Positions 47,741 to 58,760 of a stretch of DNA of 64,000 nt are shown here, one piece after another. Each line of letters starts with the position of its first letter. Position 1 is the first letter of the stretch. The stretch comes from Ziziphus jujuba (taxonomy: Eukaryota > Streptophyta > Magnoliopsida > Rosales > Rhamnaceae). A program made the translations under genes and the position numbers. The notes below the pieces were generated by a model that saw only the letters and a program-made list of their open reading frames with translations, had not been told where the DNA came from and did not search any database. The stretch spans positions 16,791,001 through 16,855,000 of the forward strand of contig NC_083383.1 in assembly GCF_031755915.1 (NCBI RefSeq), given 5' to 3'.

Positions 47741-48829
47741 TCAGACTCGAATACGAAGTGAAAGCCATGCTTGCTTAGAAGTGAACAAGTTCTTGTTTGA
47801 ACACATGTGGTGGGTCGCACCAATATCAATCCACCACTTTTTGGGTTTTGATCCCACCAGGTTCACTTCAGAGACAACAACACTGAGATCGATATCATCA
47901 ACCTTTCGAGTGATTTGCTCCATTATCTGTGCCTCTTTGTTCTTTTTCCTTTTCAGTAACCTATATTTTATTACTTTGTGACCCATCTTGTCACAGTTAA
48001 AACGTTTGCCTTGAAACGTGGCCTTATTGGAGATCCCTCCTTTAGGCCCCAACTTGGAATCTCTTCCAGTTTTCTTCTTATACTTGGAGCTTTGACCATG
48101 CTCTACAATATTGGCCTTGACCTCGGCCTTCAAAGATCTTTTATCAAATCTCCTATTGTCTTCTTCATATGAAGTTTGCCAACAAGAGCCTCCATATCCA
48201 TTTCCTTCCTCTTGTGTTTAAAATAATTCTTGAAGTCTTTCCAACCAAGCGGTAGCTTCTCAATCATAGATGCTACTTGAAAGGCTTCATTAATTATCAT
48301 CCCTTCAGCAAGAAGTTCTTAAATGAGCACTTGTAATTCATGTACTTGACTTATTAAAGGCTTTGGATCCACCATCATGAATTCCAAGAATCGGCCTACT
48401 ACAATCTTTCTAAAACCAGCATTCTCAGTTTTGTATTTGCGATCCAAAGTTTCCCATAGATCTTTTGTTGTTTTGGTGCTACGGTACATTCCGTACAAAG
48501 CATCTAATAGCCAATCAAGACATAATTCTGGCATAAATAATCAGAATGCTTCCACGCATTTACCACCATGAGTGTTTCTCTACACTCTCATCATTACTCG
48601 AAGGTGCGTCTTCAGTCAAGAACCTCGCAAGGTTTAGAGTTATCAAGTAAAACAATATCTTTTGTTGCCACCTCTTAAAATGTGCTGCATTAAACTTCTT
48701 TGGTTGCTCAGCATGATTTGCAAGCATAGCAACCGGTGCAGGAGGAGGCATATGGATTACAAGAGTTGGAGTTGGCACATGTGTAATATGCACAGTATCA
48801 TAAGTCACATTATCTGATCCATTTGCCAT
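47741..48829 (-). pseudogene. Copia gag, zinc knuckle and protease (44.6-48.8 kb element)
   Basis: The gag start at 48829 (MANGSDNVTYDTVHITHVPT) leads to a block containing FNAAHFKRWQQKILFYLITL, then after a stop the UBN2-type part at 48534-48319 (LDWLLDALYGMYRSTKTTKD). The segment 48133-47741 carries a knuckle missing cysteines (FNCDKMGHKVIKYRL) and the protease active site [14 protein letters not shown], in which the aspartate is kept but the usual serine is replaced by isoleucine. Confidence 0.8.
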
Positions 48830-48839
48830 TTCTGTAAAA

Positions 48840-50750
48840 TCACAAAATAGAAATTAATTAGTTGTTGTTTTTAAACCCCAACAAACTAATTAAAAAAATT
48901 TCCAATAACACATTACAACAATATGATTTTTTCTAGGTTTCTTTTTATACACCTATAAAATTCTGTATACATACGCAAAATTTCTGTATACACCACATCA
49001 CAAAATTGTTGTATACACTCGTAAAATTACTTTATACACTTATCAAGACTGACATCATCACTAATATTGTGATGATATAATTGTGAATGTCATGCTGATG
49101 TGGAACTTGTCACATGGTATGCGATGCTGATGCGGTAATTGGCTGAAATGAAATGAACAAAACTAAACAAGTATTGCAAAATATATACAGTATATGAATT
49201 TCTTTTAATGTTTACAAATAAATATATAATTATTTCATTATAAAGAATAAGGAAAAAAAGATTGAACCAATAATAAAAAAATAAAGAAATAATTATTTTG
49301 ACTAGAATTTTTATAAAAAGCCATATAAATTACTTAAAAATATATTTTATTAACAAATAAAAAAATTGTTATTGTGACAGATAATAAAATATTTAAATTT
49401 CAGAAATTCTTTTTATTGTAACAAACTTAAATTTAGAAACTTATTGTTGTCAAATAAAATACTAAATAACATATACTAAATAACTTAAATTTGTACATAA
49501 CTACAAATACATATTCGTAAAAAAATAGAAGACAAATTTTTTGGTTTCTATTAATATTAGACATATAACTAGTGTTACCTAATAAAATAAAAGAAAAATG
49601 AAAACTTAAAAATATTTCCTCTATCTTTGTGGTATTTTGAGTGATTGACTTAAACTATAGGACTTTTATCATTAGCTTTTGAATTACATAAATGGTTAAG
49701 ATTTAAAAATATCTTAGTGATATAAATGAGTGGGTGATGCATTACAACCCTAGAAGGGGCAAAAAGAACTTTGTTTAAACCTCAAAAATAATTTTACATT
49801 TTAACCTTTAAAGCAATCTAAGAACTAAAAAGTGAGGTTCTGATGAAAAAACCATTAGGATATTCATATAGTATAATTTTCCTATCTATATATGAACATA
49901 TACTTCATAGGGATATTTTAATCATGTATATCATTTAACATTTTAAAATATTTAAGCATAAGTATTGCTACAAACACTTTCTAGTCTACCATCATATTTA
50001 ATAAGAAAATACATGTCACTATTTAATTAGTTAACATGTTAATATAATCTAAAAATGAATAAGTAAACTGTTGAAGGGATAAGTATCATTAAATATAAAC
50101 CAATCAAATAATGATATATGGTGTGTATAATATTATTCTTCAAACAACTATATAATCTTCTTTAGGTCCAATGTTTTAAATTCTGTCACTATTTTTGAAA
50201 AAGGTACATGTTACATGTTTCTTAAATATATATATAGCTTTTAAACAAATGTAATTATTTTATATAAAAAATATATATTATATGTAGTTTATCAATATTA
50301 GATTAGTTTTAATCTTTTCCTGATTTATTATATATGCGTAAAACAAAATATATATTTTTAAAATTCCTTATTATTTACAAATATTTCATTCAAACAAATA
50401 TTTTTATACCTTTTTTAAGCACCAAGATTCCATATATATAATTTATATCTAATTTTTTTTTTATATCTTATTTTTTGAAAACAAAAAAATTTAGATATAA
50501 ATAATTTTCGAATATTAACATTATTGCATCATAAATTATTTTAAAGTTGCATTTTGATCCTCTAAAAAAGGCTACAAAGTAAAATGATAATGTATGCCTC
50601 TTCATGTGCATTGCACACGCACTTTTTCATCGGAGAATTAATGGAAAATAGTTTAACTCCTTGGGTGCAAAACATATTAAAATAGTAACAATAAAATGAT
50701 CATTTATGCCTCGCCATGTACCTTGAGAATTGATGAAAAATAGTATATGT
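48840..50750. other. Leader-side remainder of the Copia insertion and AT-rich DNA
   Basis: The part at 48940-49040 repeats a 'tatacac..taaaatt.t' motif several times. 49045-49140 has TGACATCATCACTAATATTG and a mirrored GTGATGAT, similar in style to the motif array at 61040-61275 upstream of the other Copia gag. Beyond 49150 the sequence is AT-rich with no coding signal. Unit A has no counterpart. Confidence 0.4.
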
Positions 50751-50909
50751 CCTTAATATTCTAGAAATTCTTCTAGAAATTATGTATAATATTTTTCATA
50801 ACCTAAGTCATATCATGAGAAAATCTAAGTCCTTAATATTCTAGAAATTCTTCTAGAAATTCTGTATAATATTTTAATAACCTAAGTCATATCATGAGAA
50901 AATCAGCAT
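50751..50909. repeat. 80-bp tandem duplication, unit B only
   Basis: The block beginning CCTTAATATTCTAGAAATTC at 50751 recurs at 50831 with two or three differences. Unit A has one equivalent copy near 29065-29120 ('ttctagaaattctgtataat'). Confidence 0.75.
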
Positions 50910-51180
50910 TCAGAGTAGGCATGGATAAAACTAAACTATTCTTCATTTAATAAAATAAAATGAATTCATTCCACTTGATCGCTTTTAGTTTTTAGTATGC
51001 ATGGAATTTGGTGTAAAGAATTTAGCTTGAATTTGCATTTCATAATAATTTGCAGTTTGTTTTGTTTTTTCCTTTTTTGGTTGAATTTGTTATTTTAATG
51101 ATTAAAAAAGAGAGAGAAAAAAAAAAAAAAGAAGCTTGCAGATTTTGTTACATCAACACCAACAACAGAAAGAGGGCAAA

Positions 51181-51658
51181 ATGGGAAGTGGAAATGTATT
51201 CGACATTGAAAACCCATATATCTCGCTTGCAAATACAATAAAAACTCAGTTGAATAGTTTACCTCCCATATCTTTAGTATGTACAATCTACAGAGTATCT
51301 AATCGTTCGAGGCTTGTGAATGAAAAGGCCTATACACCACAAGGAGTTTCCGTTGGTCCTTTCCACCATAGCAAGGATAGCTTAAAAACAATGGAAGAGC
51401 ACAAAATGAGGTATCTAGGAGATTATCTTCAACGGACCAATGAAAGCTTGGAGAATTAGAAAAAGGTTGTAAAGGAAAGTGAATCTAGATTGCGGAGCTG
51501 CTATGCAAAAACCATTGGATTCAACAACGATGAATTTGTAAAGATCATCCTAGTAGACTCTGCCTTCATCATTTAGCTCTTATTAAGGTTCGGCATTGAC
51601 AAATTTCAAGTTGAACATGACCCGATATTCAATAAGCCATGGATGTTGTAGGATGTAT
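51181..51658 (+). pseudogene. DUF247 paralogue, 5' half
   Basis: Aligns codon by codon with the intact gene at 29379. It begins MGSGNVFDIENPYISLANTI and keeps the GVSVGPFHHSKDSLKTMEEH block, but codon 93 is a TAG (51457-51459) where the intact gene has TAC. Further stops occur at 51574-51576 (TAG for CAG) and at about 51649 (TAG for CAT). At 51658 a Copia element interrupts it. The retrotransposon insertion and the nonsense changes both disable it; which came first is not decided. Confidence 0.92.
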
Positions 51659-52162
51659 TGTTGGAGTTAAATTAAATAAACGGATTGTAAACATCCATAA
51701 TAAAATTCCATTAACACATAAAATACTAATCTCCAAACGTAGCCATTGATTAAATTAAATCTGTAATCATACAAAATAGAAAATAACGTAGTAGTAATGC
51801 CTGTGGACACATTACTCTCAAACCACTCTCAAACTAATCTTTGAAAACCCTAATCACAAATACAAGGTGTATCTGCTCACTTGCCCGAGCCTTTTATATA
51901 GACTGTTACAAATAAGACTTACCCATCAGTTTTAACGCACAGCAAAAATAATAATTTAATAATAATAAAAATATGGGAATGGGTCTCTAAAGAGAGTTCA
52001 TCCTCCAATCCAATGGGCCAACTGGAGTATTATAGAAAATGTGTGCCCAAGGGCCTTATTATATAAATCAATGATCAAACCAGACCCATTAATAGCATAA
52101 ATTGGGCCCTGTAAGTAAGTAATTTATTATGTTAAGTCCAAAAAATATTTATATATCTAACA
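51659..52162 (-). repeat. 3' LTR of the Copia element (left copy)
   Basis: Read on the minus strand it starts TGTTAGATATATAAATATTT and ends CTCCAACA. A purine-rich tract (AATGTGAGAA on the minus strand, 52163-52172) precedes it. Length is 504 bp against 524 bp for its partner. A DUF247 sequence flanks its outer end. Confidence 0.92.
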
Positions 52163-52604
52163 TTCTCACATTTGAACTGCATAATCATCATCACATATAC
52201 ATCATCCTAAACTCACTTATTGCAGAATCTCTCAAAACAAAATATCATTTCATCTAAATATACAGCATGCTGACAGGGCACAACAATATACTAGACTAGG
52301 CAATAAAGATTATCTTAGTAAATCTCCCAAAACATGATACCATTTCAACTGAGCACTTTACATGCCATAAACTCAGTCTAAGTAGTAGAGATTTACCTTA
52401 CTACTTGCAATCTTCAACACATAATACCATTTCATCCAAGCACATTATGTATCGATAGGATACAACAACATACCCAAACTAGGTAATAGGGACTCACCAT
52501 GGCACCTGTGGATCAACATATACATATACATAGGCTAAAAGTCTTAAACAGGCCTGTAAATATAAGGAGCAATAATATGTGTAATAAATATCTTATAAAT
52601 AAAT

Positions 52605-53244
52605 AGGATATTGGAAGCTAAGCACCCTGAACTTTATCGGGGTTGACATATTGCATCATAAATTTTTTTTTTACTATTTTGCACCCCAAACTTCCTTTTC
52701 ACTTGCACCGTTGGTTCATTTGTTAAAAATGCATAGTGGAATGATTAGGTGCCTCACACGTGCTTATCAAGCGAGGGTAGACCAGGTAATTTCACATTCT
52801 TTTCTTCTTTTTCTTCTTCACGGACACCACCAAATTTGAACCAATCTGATACAGAAGAGAGGTCCTCATCATTCTCTGCAATTAATCATATTTTTTATCC
52901 CTTATTATTTTTCTTTCTACCCATGAAATTGTGACTTGAAAAATGAATAGGAAAAAAATAATAATAAAGCTCCTATTTAGATTGACAAAGCTTTTCAATT
53001 TTATTTCTTGAAAGGTATCTGAGAAAAAAAATATCACCCTTGAAAAAAGGAAATAGAAATACCCATCAAAGATCTAACAACAAACAAAATGCACATAGAG
53101 AGAAAGACAAATCAAATCCAATGTGCTAAATTTCCTTTTTCTTTTCACTTTTTTTAAAAACAACAGATTAGGATTTCTTTAGATTCACAGATGCAGACAG
53201 AAGGTTGAAAAGGCCTCAATTTCTAACCCTAACATTTTCTATTC

Positions 53245-53287
<43 letters not shown>

Positions 53288-53986
53288 ATTTGCATTTAGA
53301 TAATCTAAATTGAGATCCTTCGTATAACTTAGATCAAACACAAATCAGTCAACCAAAATTTAGGAAAAAAAATATCACATACACTCACTAAAAATTCACA
53401 ATATAATAACAACAAAAGGCATGTGGTTTCACAATCCACTAAATACGGACTCAAATCTGGAATAAATTAAGCAAACTAAGACTTGTTTTACGATTTACAG
53501 CACACTCAAGCAAATGCCCAAAAAAAAAAAAGCGAAAAAAGAGAGAAATTTTAATGGCTACCAGCGATGTAATTGGAAGCGAAGGTCTCGAAATCGATTT
53601 GGAAGGTATCATAGTAAAATCATCCGTGTCCAATCAATGGCTTTCTGAGGGGGGCGAGTAGCGAGTGCCAAAGCCGGAACAATGCATAGAGCTAGAAGCA
53701 GAACCAGTTTCACCACTATTGAGTTATGAGAGTGTTTTTCATAAAGATTCGCAGAGAAATTCTTCCTATGAAACCTAATTTCTAAATTGAAAGTAGTGAA
53801 ATTACTGATCTACACTCATTTGATGAGCATGTGCAAGGCACCTGATCATTCCGTTATGCATGTTTAGCACAATAACCAACGGTGCAAGCAAAAAGGAAGT
53901 TTGGGGTGCAAAATGCCAGAAAAAAAAATTTAGGGTGCAATATGTCAACTCTGATAAAGTTCGGGTTGCTTAGCTACTAATATCCC
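52605..53986. mobile_element. Nonautonomous Mutator-like element nested in the Copia
   Basis: 1382 bp with inverted terminal repeats of about 191 bp (52605-52795 and 53796-53986). The outer ends are AGGATATTGGAAGCTAAGCA and, complemented, GGGATATTAGTAGCTAAGCA. They continue in register through GAACTTTATC, GTTGACATATTGCA, CATTTTGCACCCCAAACTTC and the final GTAATTTCAC. A 9-bp duplication TAAATAAAT flanks it (52596-52604 and 53987-53995), the hallmark of Mutator superfamily transposition. The interior has no transposase, only AT-rich DNA with an (AAT)n microsatellite at about 53249-53287. Confidence 0.88.
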
Positions 53987-54135
53987 TAAATAAATAATGA
54001 TCCACGTACATCAATGTATCAATATACTGAAATAAATAAATAATACTCAACATAGATATTATTGCAAAATACATAATAAAATCCCACTGACCCACAGTAG
54101 TCTGAACTGCCTAACAATCCTATATGGGATACATG

Positions 54136-54420
54136 CTACTCAAATATGCATATCGGTAAGGCCTTGGTCAATGGATTTGCCATCATGCTGTAAGTCGGCA
54201 TGTGAACAATAGTAATGAGACCCTCTTTAACTTTCTCCTTCACTACAAAATACTTTACATCAATGTACTTTGCACTAAAAGTACCTTTTAAGTTATTGGA
54301 GAAAGATACTGCTGTAGTATTATTACAATACATCATAATAGGACTTTCAATCGAGTCAACTACACCTAAATCATAGCTTGACCAGCATCCAAGGAAGTTT
54401 AGCAAATGACTAACGAGTTC
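54136..54420 (-). pseudogene. Copia RNase H, C-terminal part (51.6-62.4 kb element)
   Basis: Minus strand: IESPIMMYCNNTTAVSFSNN, then KYIDVKYFVVKEKVKEGLIT and HMPTYSMMANPLTKALP, the standard end of Copia RNase H. The expected D of YCDN is N here. Its N-terminal partner is at 55015-55200, separated by the petA-containing insertion. Confidence 0.85.
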
Positions 54421-54769
54421 TCAAGCAGGAAGTTTAAACTAAACAGGCTATGAATGACCCCTGATTAATCCTTGAAAGAGCATAGTACTCCCATAAGCTA
54501 GCCTGAAGCTGTCTTTCCAAAGATCAAATGATTTAATCCCAAACATTTTCTAATGGGACCTTTCGAGAAAAACCACATTGAATTTTTGCAAAATTATGAG
54601 ACATTGTTTCAAAGTGGAGAAAACTCGAGATACTTTTCACTTGTCTTCTATGAGTTTGAGACCTTACTTCTGCTACTACTCGACTTTTGCAGGCCCTTAT
54701 AAAGCTTCAAGAGTTTAAGAACTATTGACTGTAAACCATAGCAGTTACAGTCACTCAATGGAAATGTTT
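54421..54769. other. Unassigned part of the insertion inside RNase H
   Basis: Between the petA stop codon and the RNase H continuation. On the minus strand it begins right after petA and contains a hairpin TGACTGTAA-N9-TTTACAGTCA near 54727-54755. It could be plastid DNA downstream of petA or other DNA that came with it; I cannot tell by reading. Confidence 0.4.
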
Positions 54770-55052
54770 CTAGAAATTCGTTTCGGACAATTGAACCTTC
54801 TCAAACTGTTTCTTTTTAAGAACCAAAAAGATTTGTGCCAAAATAACAGATGCCAAGAAGAGCAAAAGTCCTTGGACACGTAATGGATCTTGAAGTACTA
54901 TTTCCCCATCCCCCCTGACCAAATCCACCCACATTAGGATTGCTCGTTACTAGTTGATCAAGTTTGATGTATTCTCCCTCTGAAACAAGAAGTTCTGGTC
55001 CTGGAGGGATAATATCAACCACTTGACATCCATCCGATGCATCCACTATGGT
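54770..55052 (-). pseudogene. petA: Plastid petA (cytochrome f) 3' fragment, nuclear transfer
   Basis: On the minus strand this encodes the C-terminal part of cytochrome f, the haem protein of the cytochrome b6f complex: [20 protein letters not shown], then [13 protein letters not shown] frameshift follows (an extra G in a GGGGGG run near 54905), and then in the next frame comes the membrane helix ([21 protein letters not shown]) and the tail [12 protein letters not shown] to the stop at 54772-54770. Base composition and codon use differ from the surrounding retrotransposon. The frameshift, the lack of a promoter and the missing haem-binding N-terminal portion show it is a non-functional nuclear copy of plastid DNA. 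Confidence 0.93.
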
Positions 55053-55210
55053 TGCCTTTGGATTGAAGATGGATAAACAGGCATTTGAGAGTAAAATTCT
55101 GAAGCCAAATTGAACGACGAGTTACCTCATAACGCACTACATACTTTGCCTCCATAGTTGAGAATGTTGTCATAGATTGCCTAGCACTTTGCCAAGACAT
55201 AGCGTCTCAT
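55053..55210 (-). pseudogene. Copia RNase H, N-terminal part (51.6-62.4 kb element)
   Basis: Minus strand MSWQSARQSMTTFSTMEAKY leads into [15 protein letters not shown], the Copia RNase H block containing the S-T-M/T-E-A-E motif (here STMEAKY). It stops where the petA fragment begins, defining one edge of that insertion. Confidence 0.8.
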
Positions 55211-55657
55211 GCCATGATAAATATATATCTAGTGGTAGATTTCATATCATCCACACAACTTTTATAATCTGCATTACGATAACCAACTACATTAAGAGAG
55301 TTGGTCTGTCTATATATCAACATATGATCTTTAGTACACTAAAGATACCTAAAGATCTTCTTAACTGCTTGATAATAATAGGACCAGGATTGCTCATAAA
55401 TCTACCAAGCACACCCACAACAAAAACTATATCAGGCCATGTACAAACTTAAAAAATACATCAAACTATCCATTGCTGAAGAATAACGAACATTTTTCAT
55501 GGCCATCCTCTCTCTATCATTCTTGTGACACTAGTATTTAGAATGCCTTTCACCTTTCATGGCTGGTACACTTCCAGGAGAATAATTATGCATATAAAAC
55601 CTTTTAAGGATCCTATCAACATAGGCTCTCTGAGACAATTGCAACATATAATTAGTC

Positions 55658-56216
55658 CTATCTTGAACAATTTTGATGTCTAAAAATAAAAGCAGCCTCA
55701 TCAAGATCTTTCATTTCAAAATGGTTGCATAACATTTGCTTTGTCTCAGCCAGAAAGTCAGTGTCATTGTAAGTCAAGAGTATGTCATTAACATACAACA
55801 TCAAAAATATAAAACTACTCTCACAGACCTTCATATATATATATGCATCTATCAATAACATTCTCCTTAAAGTCCTTTTTGGTGACAACTTCATCAAACT
55901 TAATATATCATTGCCTTGAAGCCTGCTTAAGACCATAAATAGACTTCTTAAGCTTGCAAACCAAATTACCAGATCCCCATTTGCTGGAAGTCAACTGGTT
56001 GAACCATATATACATCCTATACAAATCACCATTTAGAAAAGCAATTCTGACATCCATCTGGTGCAACTCCAGGTAATAATGCATCACAGTCACCATAATG
56101 ATTCTAAAAGAATCCTTTGTGGATATAGGAGAGAATGTCTTTATGTAATCAATTCCTTCCTTCTGGTTAAACCCATTTAGCAAATAATCTAGCTTTATAC
56201 CTCTCCACTTGATCAT
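55658..56216 (-). pseudogene. Copia reverse transcriptase (51.6-62.4 kb element)
   Basis: The block at 56216-55908 has FNQKEGIDYIKTFSPISTKD, QMDVRIAFLNGDL and VCKLKKSIYGLKQASRQ. The block at 55936-55658 has FLMLYVNDILLTYNDTDFLA. The catalytic YVDD is changed to YVND, which removes an essential metal-binding aspartate. The connection domain is in broken frames at 55200-55650. Confidence 0.87.
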
Positions 56217-56466
56217 TAGAGGACCACGGATTTCATTTCATTTTCCATTACATATGACAAAAAATTTAAGTATGAACTGCTTAGGCCCTCCTTATAAGTG
56301 ATTGGATCTGAATCATCACTTATGTCAAACTCATGCTCCTATAGGTAAACCTTATAGTCATCAGGAATAGTTGATCTCCTAGTCCTCTGTGACTTTCTCA
56401 AAGGCACATCAACATCTACAATAGCTGGAACATCCTGCTCTTCAATAACGGGTTCACCCTAATCAA

Positions 56467-56754
56467 CTATTGGTTCATCGATGATTGAATCAACAACATC
56501 TCTATCAGGAACAATAAAAATTGGGACTCCCTTAGACTATTACTGTCATCAAATCCAAAATCATCTTCAAAATAAACAGCCCTCTTTGACTGCACAATCT
56601 TGGCCATATGAGATGGACAAAAAAATCTTAAACCCTTAGATCCTATACAATAACCAACAAAATAACCATTGATGGTTTTAAGATCCAACTTCTTGATTTG
56701 GGGATTATAAACACAAACCTCACCTGTACAACTCCATACTCGGAAAGGGTGCAA
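56467..56754 (-). pseudogene. Copia integrase C-terminal region (51.6-62.4 kb element)
   Basis: The segment FRVWSCTGEVCVYNPQIKKL, then TINGYFVGYCIGSKGLRFFC and VYFEDDFGFDD, is the conserved post-core domain of Copia integrases. The intervening core at 56755-57094 is in broken frames. Confidence 0.8.
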
Positions 56755-57094
56755 ATAAGGTTTTCTTCCTCACCACAACTCAAAAAGGAGTCTTAGGAAC
56801 AAATTAACTTGGCACTTGGATCAAAATATAAGTTGCTATCCTAAAAGCCTCTCCCCACAAGTAATCTGGCAAACTAGAATTTGCCAACATACATCGCACT
56901 ATATCTAACAAAGTGTGATTTCTCCTTTCAGCTATACCATTTTACTTAGGAGTACCAGGCATTGTATACTGGGCATCAATGCCACACTCACATAAATAAA
57001 TTGCGAATGACTCTAGATTCCATCCAATCTCATCATATCTTTTACAAAATTCACCACCTCTATCTGACCTCACAACCTTTAGCTTTTTATTCTT

Positions 57095-58600
57095 TTAAAG
57101 CTCCATCTTTATCTTAAACTCCTTAAAGGCCACCAAAGAATTCGATTTCTCACAAATAAGCTCAATGTGTCCATAACGAGAGAAATCATCAATGAAGGTA
57201 ATAAAATACCTACAACCACCTAAAACAATTGGTGTGAAAAGTCCACATAAATCAATGTGAATTAACTCCAAAACATCTACACACCTTGCTATCTTATCCT
57301 TTCTAACCTTGGAAGTTAGCTTCCATTTCACATATTCTACACAAATCAATAGGTCGGAGAAGTCAAGATTAGGAAGTATTCCATCCTTCACTAATCTTTC
57401 CATTTTATGCCTAGAAATATGTCCCAAACGCATATACCATAACATTAAGGAATTATCATTAACTCTTAGATGTTTAGAAGCAACAATAGAGGCAACAACA
57501 GAATTAACAGAAGAATTGAAATCATTATTAAATAAATCAGGTCTATATAAATTGCCACATAAAGTTCTAAAACCAAAAACTTTACCATCCTTATACATTT
57601 CAACTATGTTATTATCAAACAAAAAACTATAACCTTGACTATCTAAAAGAGAAATAGATAATAAGTTCCTTTTTATTGAAGGTACATAGGAAATTTCTTG
57701 TAACTCTAAAACATATCCAGTGGCATGCTTCAACTTAATTGTTCCCATAATATCCACCTTCGCTCTTAAACTATCTCCTATATAAACATGCTGCTCAAGA
57801 TTGATTGGTGCCCTTTGACTTATCATCCCCTTTTTTTCTTGCTTTCCCTTTAATTTCCAACAGTTTACCTTCTTGTGTTCAACCTTGTTGCAGTAACCGC
57901 ACTTTCCATTGAAGTATTCTTTCTTCTCTCCTATGTGATGAGCACCATCCTTAGGCACTTTGGGCTTCAAACTAGAAAATTTCCTTTTGTTATTGGGATT
58001 AAACTTTCGTCCTTTCTTTTGGAAGAACTTCTTGGACTTGTCTACCTGATGTGATACCACAACAATGGACCTTGACCTATTTAACTTAATATCATTCCCC
58101 TCCTTAACAAGAGTAGCAGTCAATTCCTCTAAGTTACAACCTTTCTTCTTGGTATTCAAACTAGACCTTATACTATCAAACTGAGATGGAAGACTCCTCA
58201 ATATAAAATAAGTTAAGAACTCCTCTGCAATGTCCATCTTAATGTCATTGAGCTTATTATAATAAGAAGAAAGTAACATAATATGGTCCCTTACTCCTTT
58301 AACTCCATCATACTTAGTATTGTTTAAAAGGTCCAAATAATGATACTTCTCATTTGTATCAAACTTGATAAAATTCTTTGTTATCTCTTCAAGAATTTCC
58401 TTTGCAGTATTCACCTTTGGAATACTTGCATATATCGATTCATCCATATAATTCTCCATCATCATCATACAGCACTTGTTAGAGTGCTTCCAGTCCTCAT
58501 AAAGTTTCTTAACTACTGTACTACTATCATCAGTTGGTATCTCCCGTGAATCTATCTCCAAAACCAAATCTAATTTCATAAAGGTCAAATTCATAACCAA
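57095..58600 (-). pseudogene. Copia gag to integrase N-terminus, 501-codon open frame lacking protease site
   Basis: The longest open frame of the window. Residues 1-200 are a UBN2-type gag (SIYASIPKVNTAKEILEEIT, YYNKLNDIKMDIAEEFLTYF). Near residue 235 is the CCHC knuckle CGYCNKVEHKKVNCWKLK. The aspartic protease motif (W-x-D-S-G-A) expected just after it is absent: the frame passes directly to the downstream part (YIGDSLRAKVDIMGTIKL, ISYVPSIKRNLLSISLLDSQ). GAG-pre-integrase follows (MLWYMRLGHISRHKMERLVK), then the first integrase motif (IHIDLCGLFTPI) and a second block with FITFIDDFSRYGH. An internal in-frame deletion of the protease core is the simplest explanation. Without it the polyprotein could not be processed. 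Confidence 0.88.
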
Positions 58601-58760
58601 TTCATAACCAAAGTCTTCTTTTACTTCTAATAATTTGTCCCATCCAATTTTATCATGACAATCATTGGCAGAATATTCGGAGTGTTACTAGTTGTGAAAA
58701 TAGCAAATATAACAAGGCATCCAAAACATAAAACAACTCAATAACTATTTTCTAGCCTTT

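Larger units (their letters stand above)
44640..48829 (-). mobile_element. Ty1/Copia retrotransposon in unit B, heavily decayed
   Basis: On the minus strand, Copia domains appear in order from 48829 down to about 45000: gag, zinc knuckle, protease, GAG-pre-integrase, integrase, reverse transcriptase and RNase H. All are interrupted. Unit A is colinear on both sides (28270 and about 29060), so this DNA arrived after the duplication. The insertion as a whole spans about 44015-50750. I could not find paired LTRs or a target duplication; the ends are therefore approximate. Confidence 0.8.

Noticed and set aside
44015..50750. Paired LTRs for the 44.6-48.8 kb Copia
   Set aside because: I compared both flanks and found no convincing repeated ends or tRNA-Met primer site, so no LTR is annotated.
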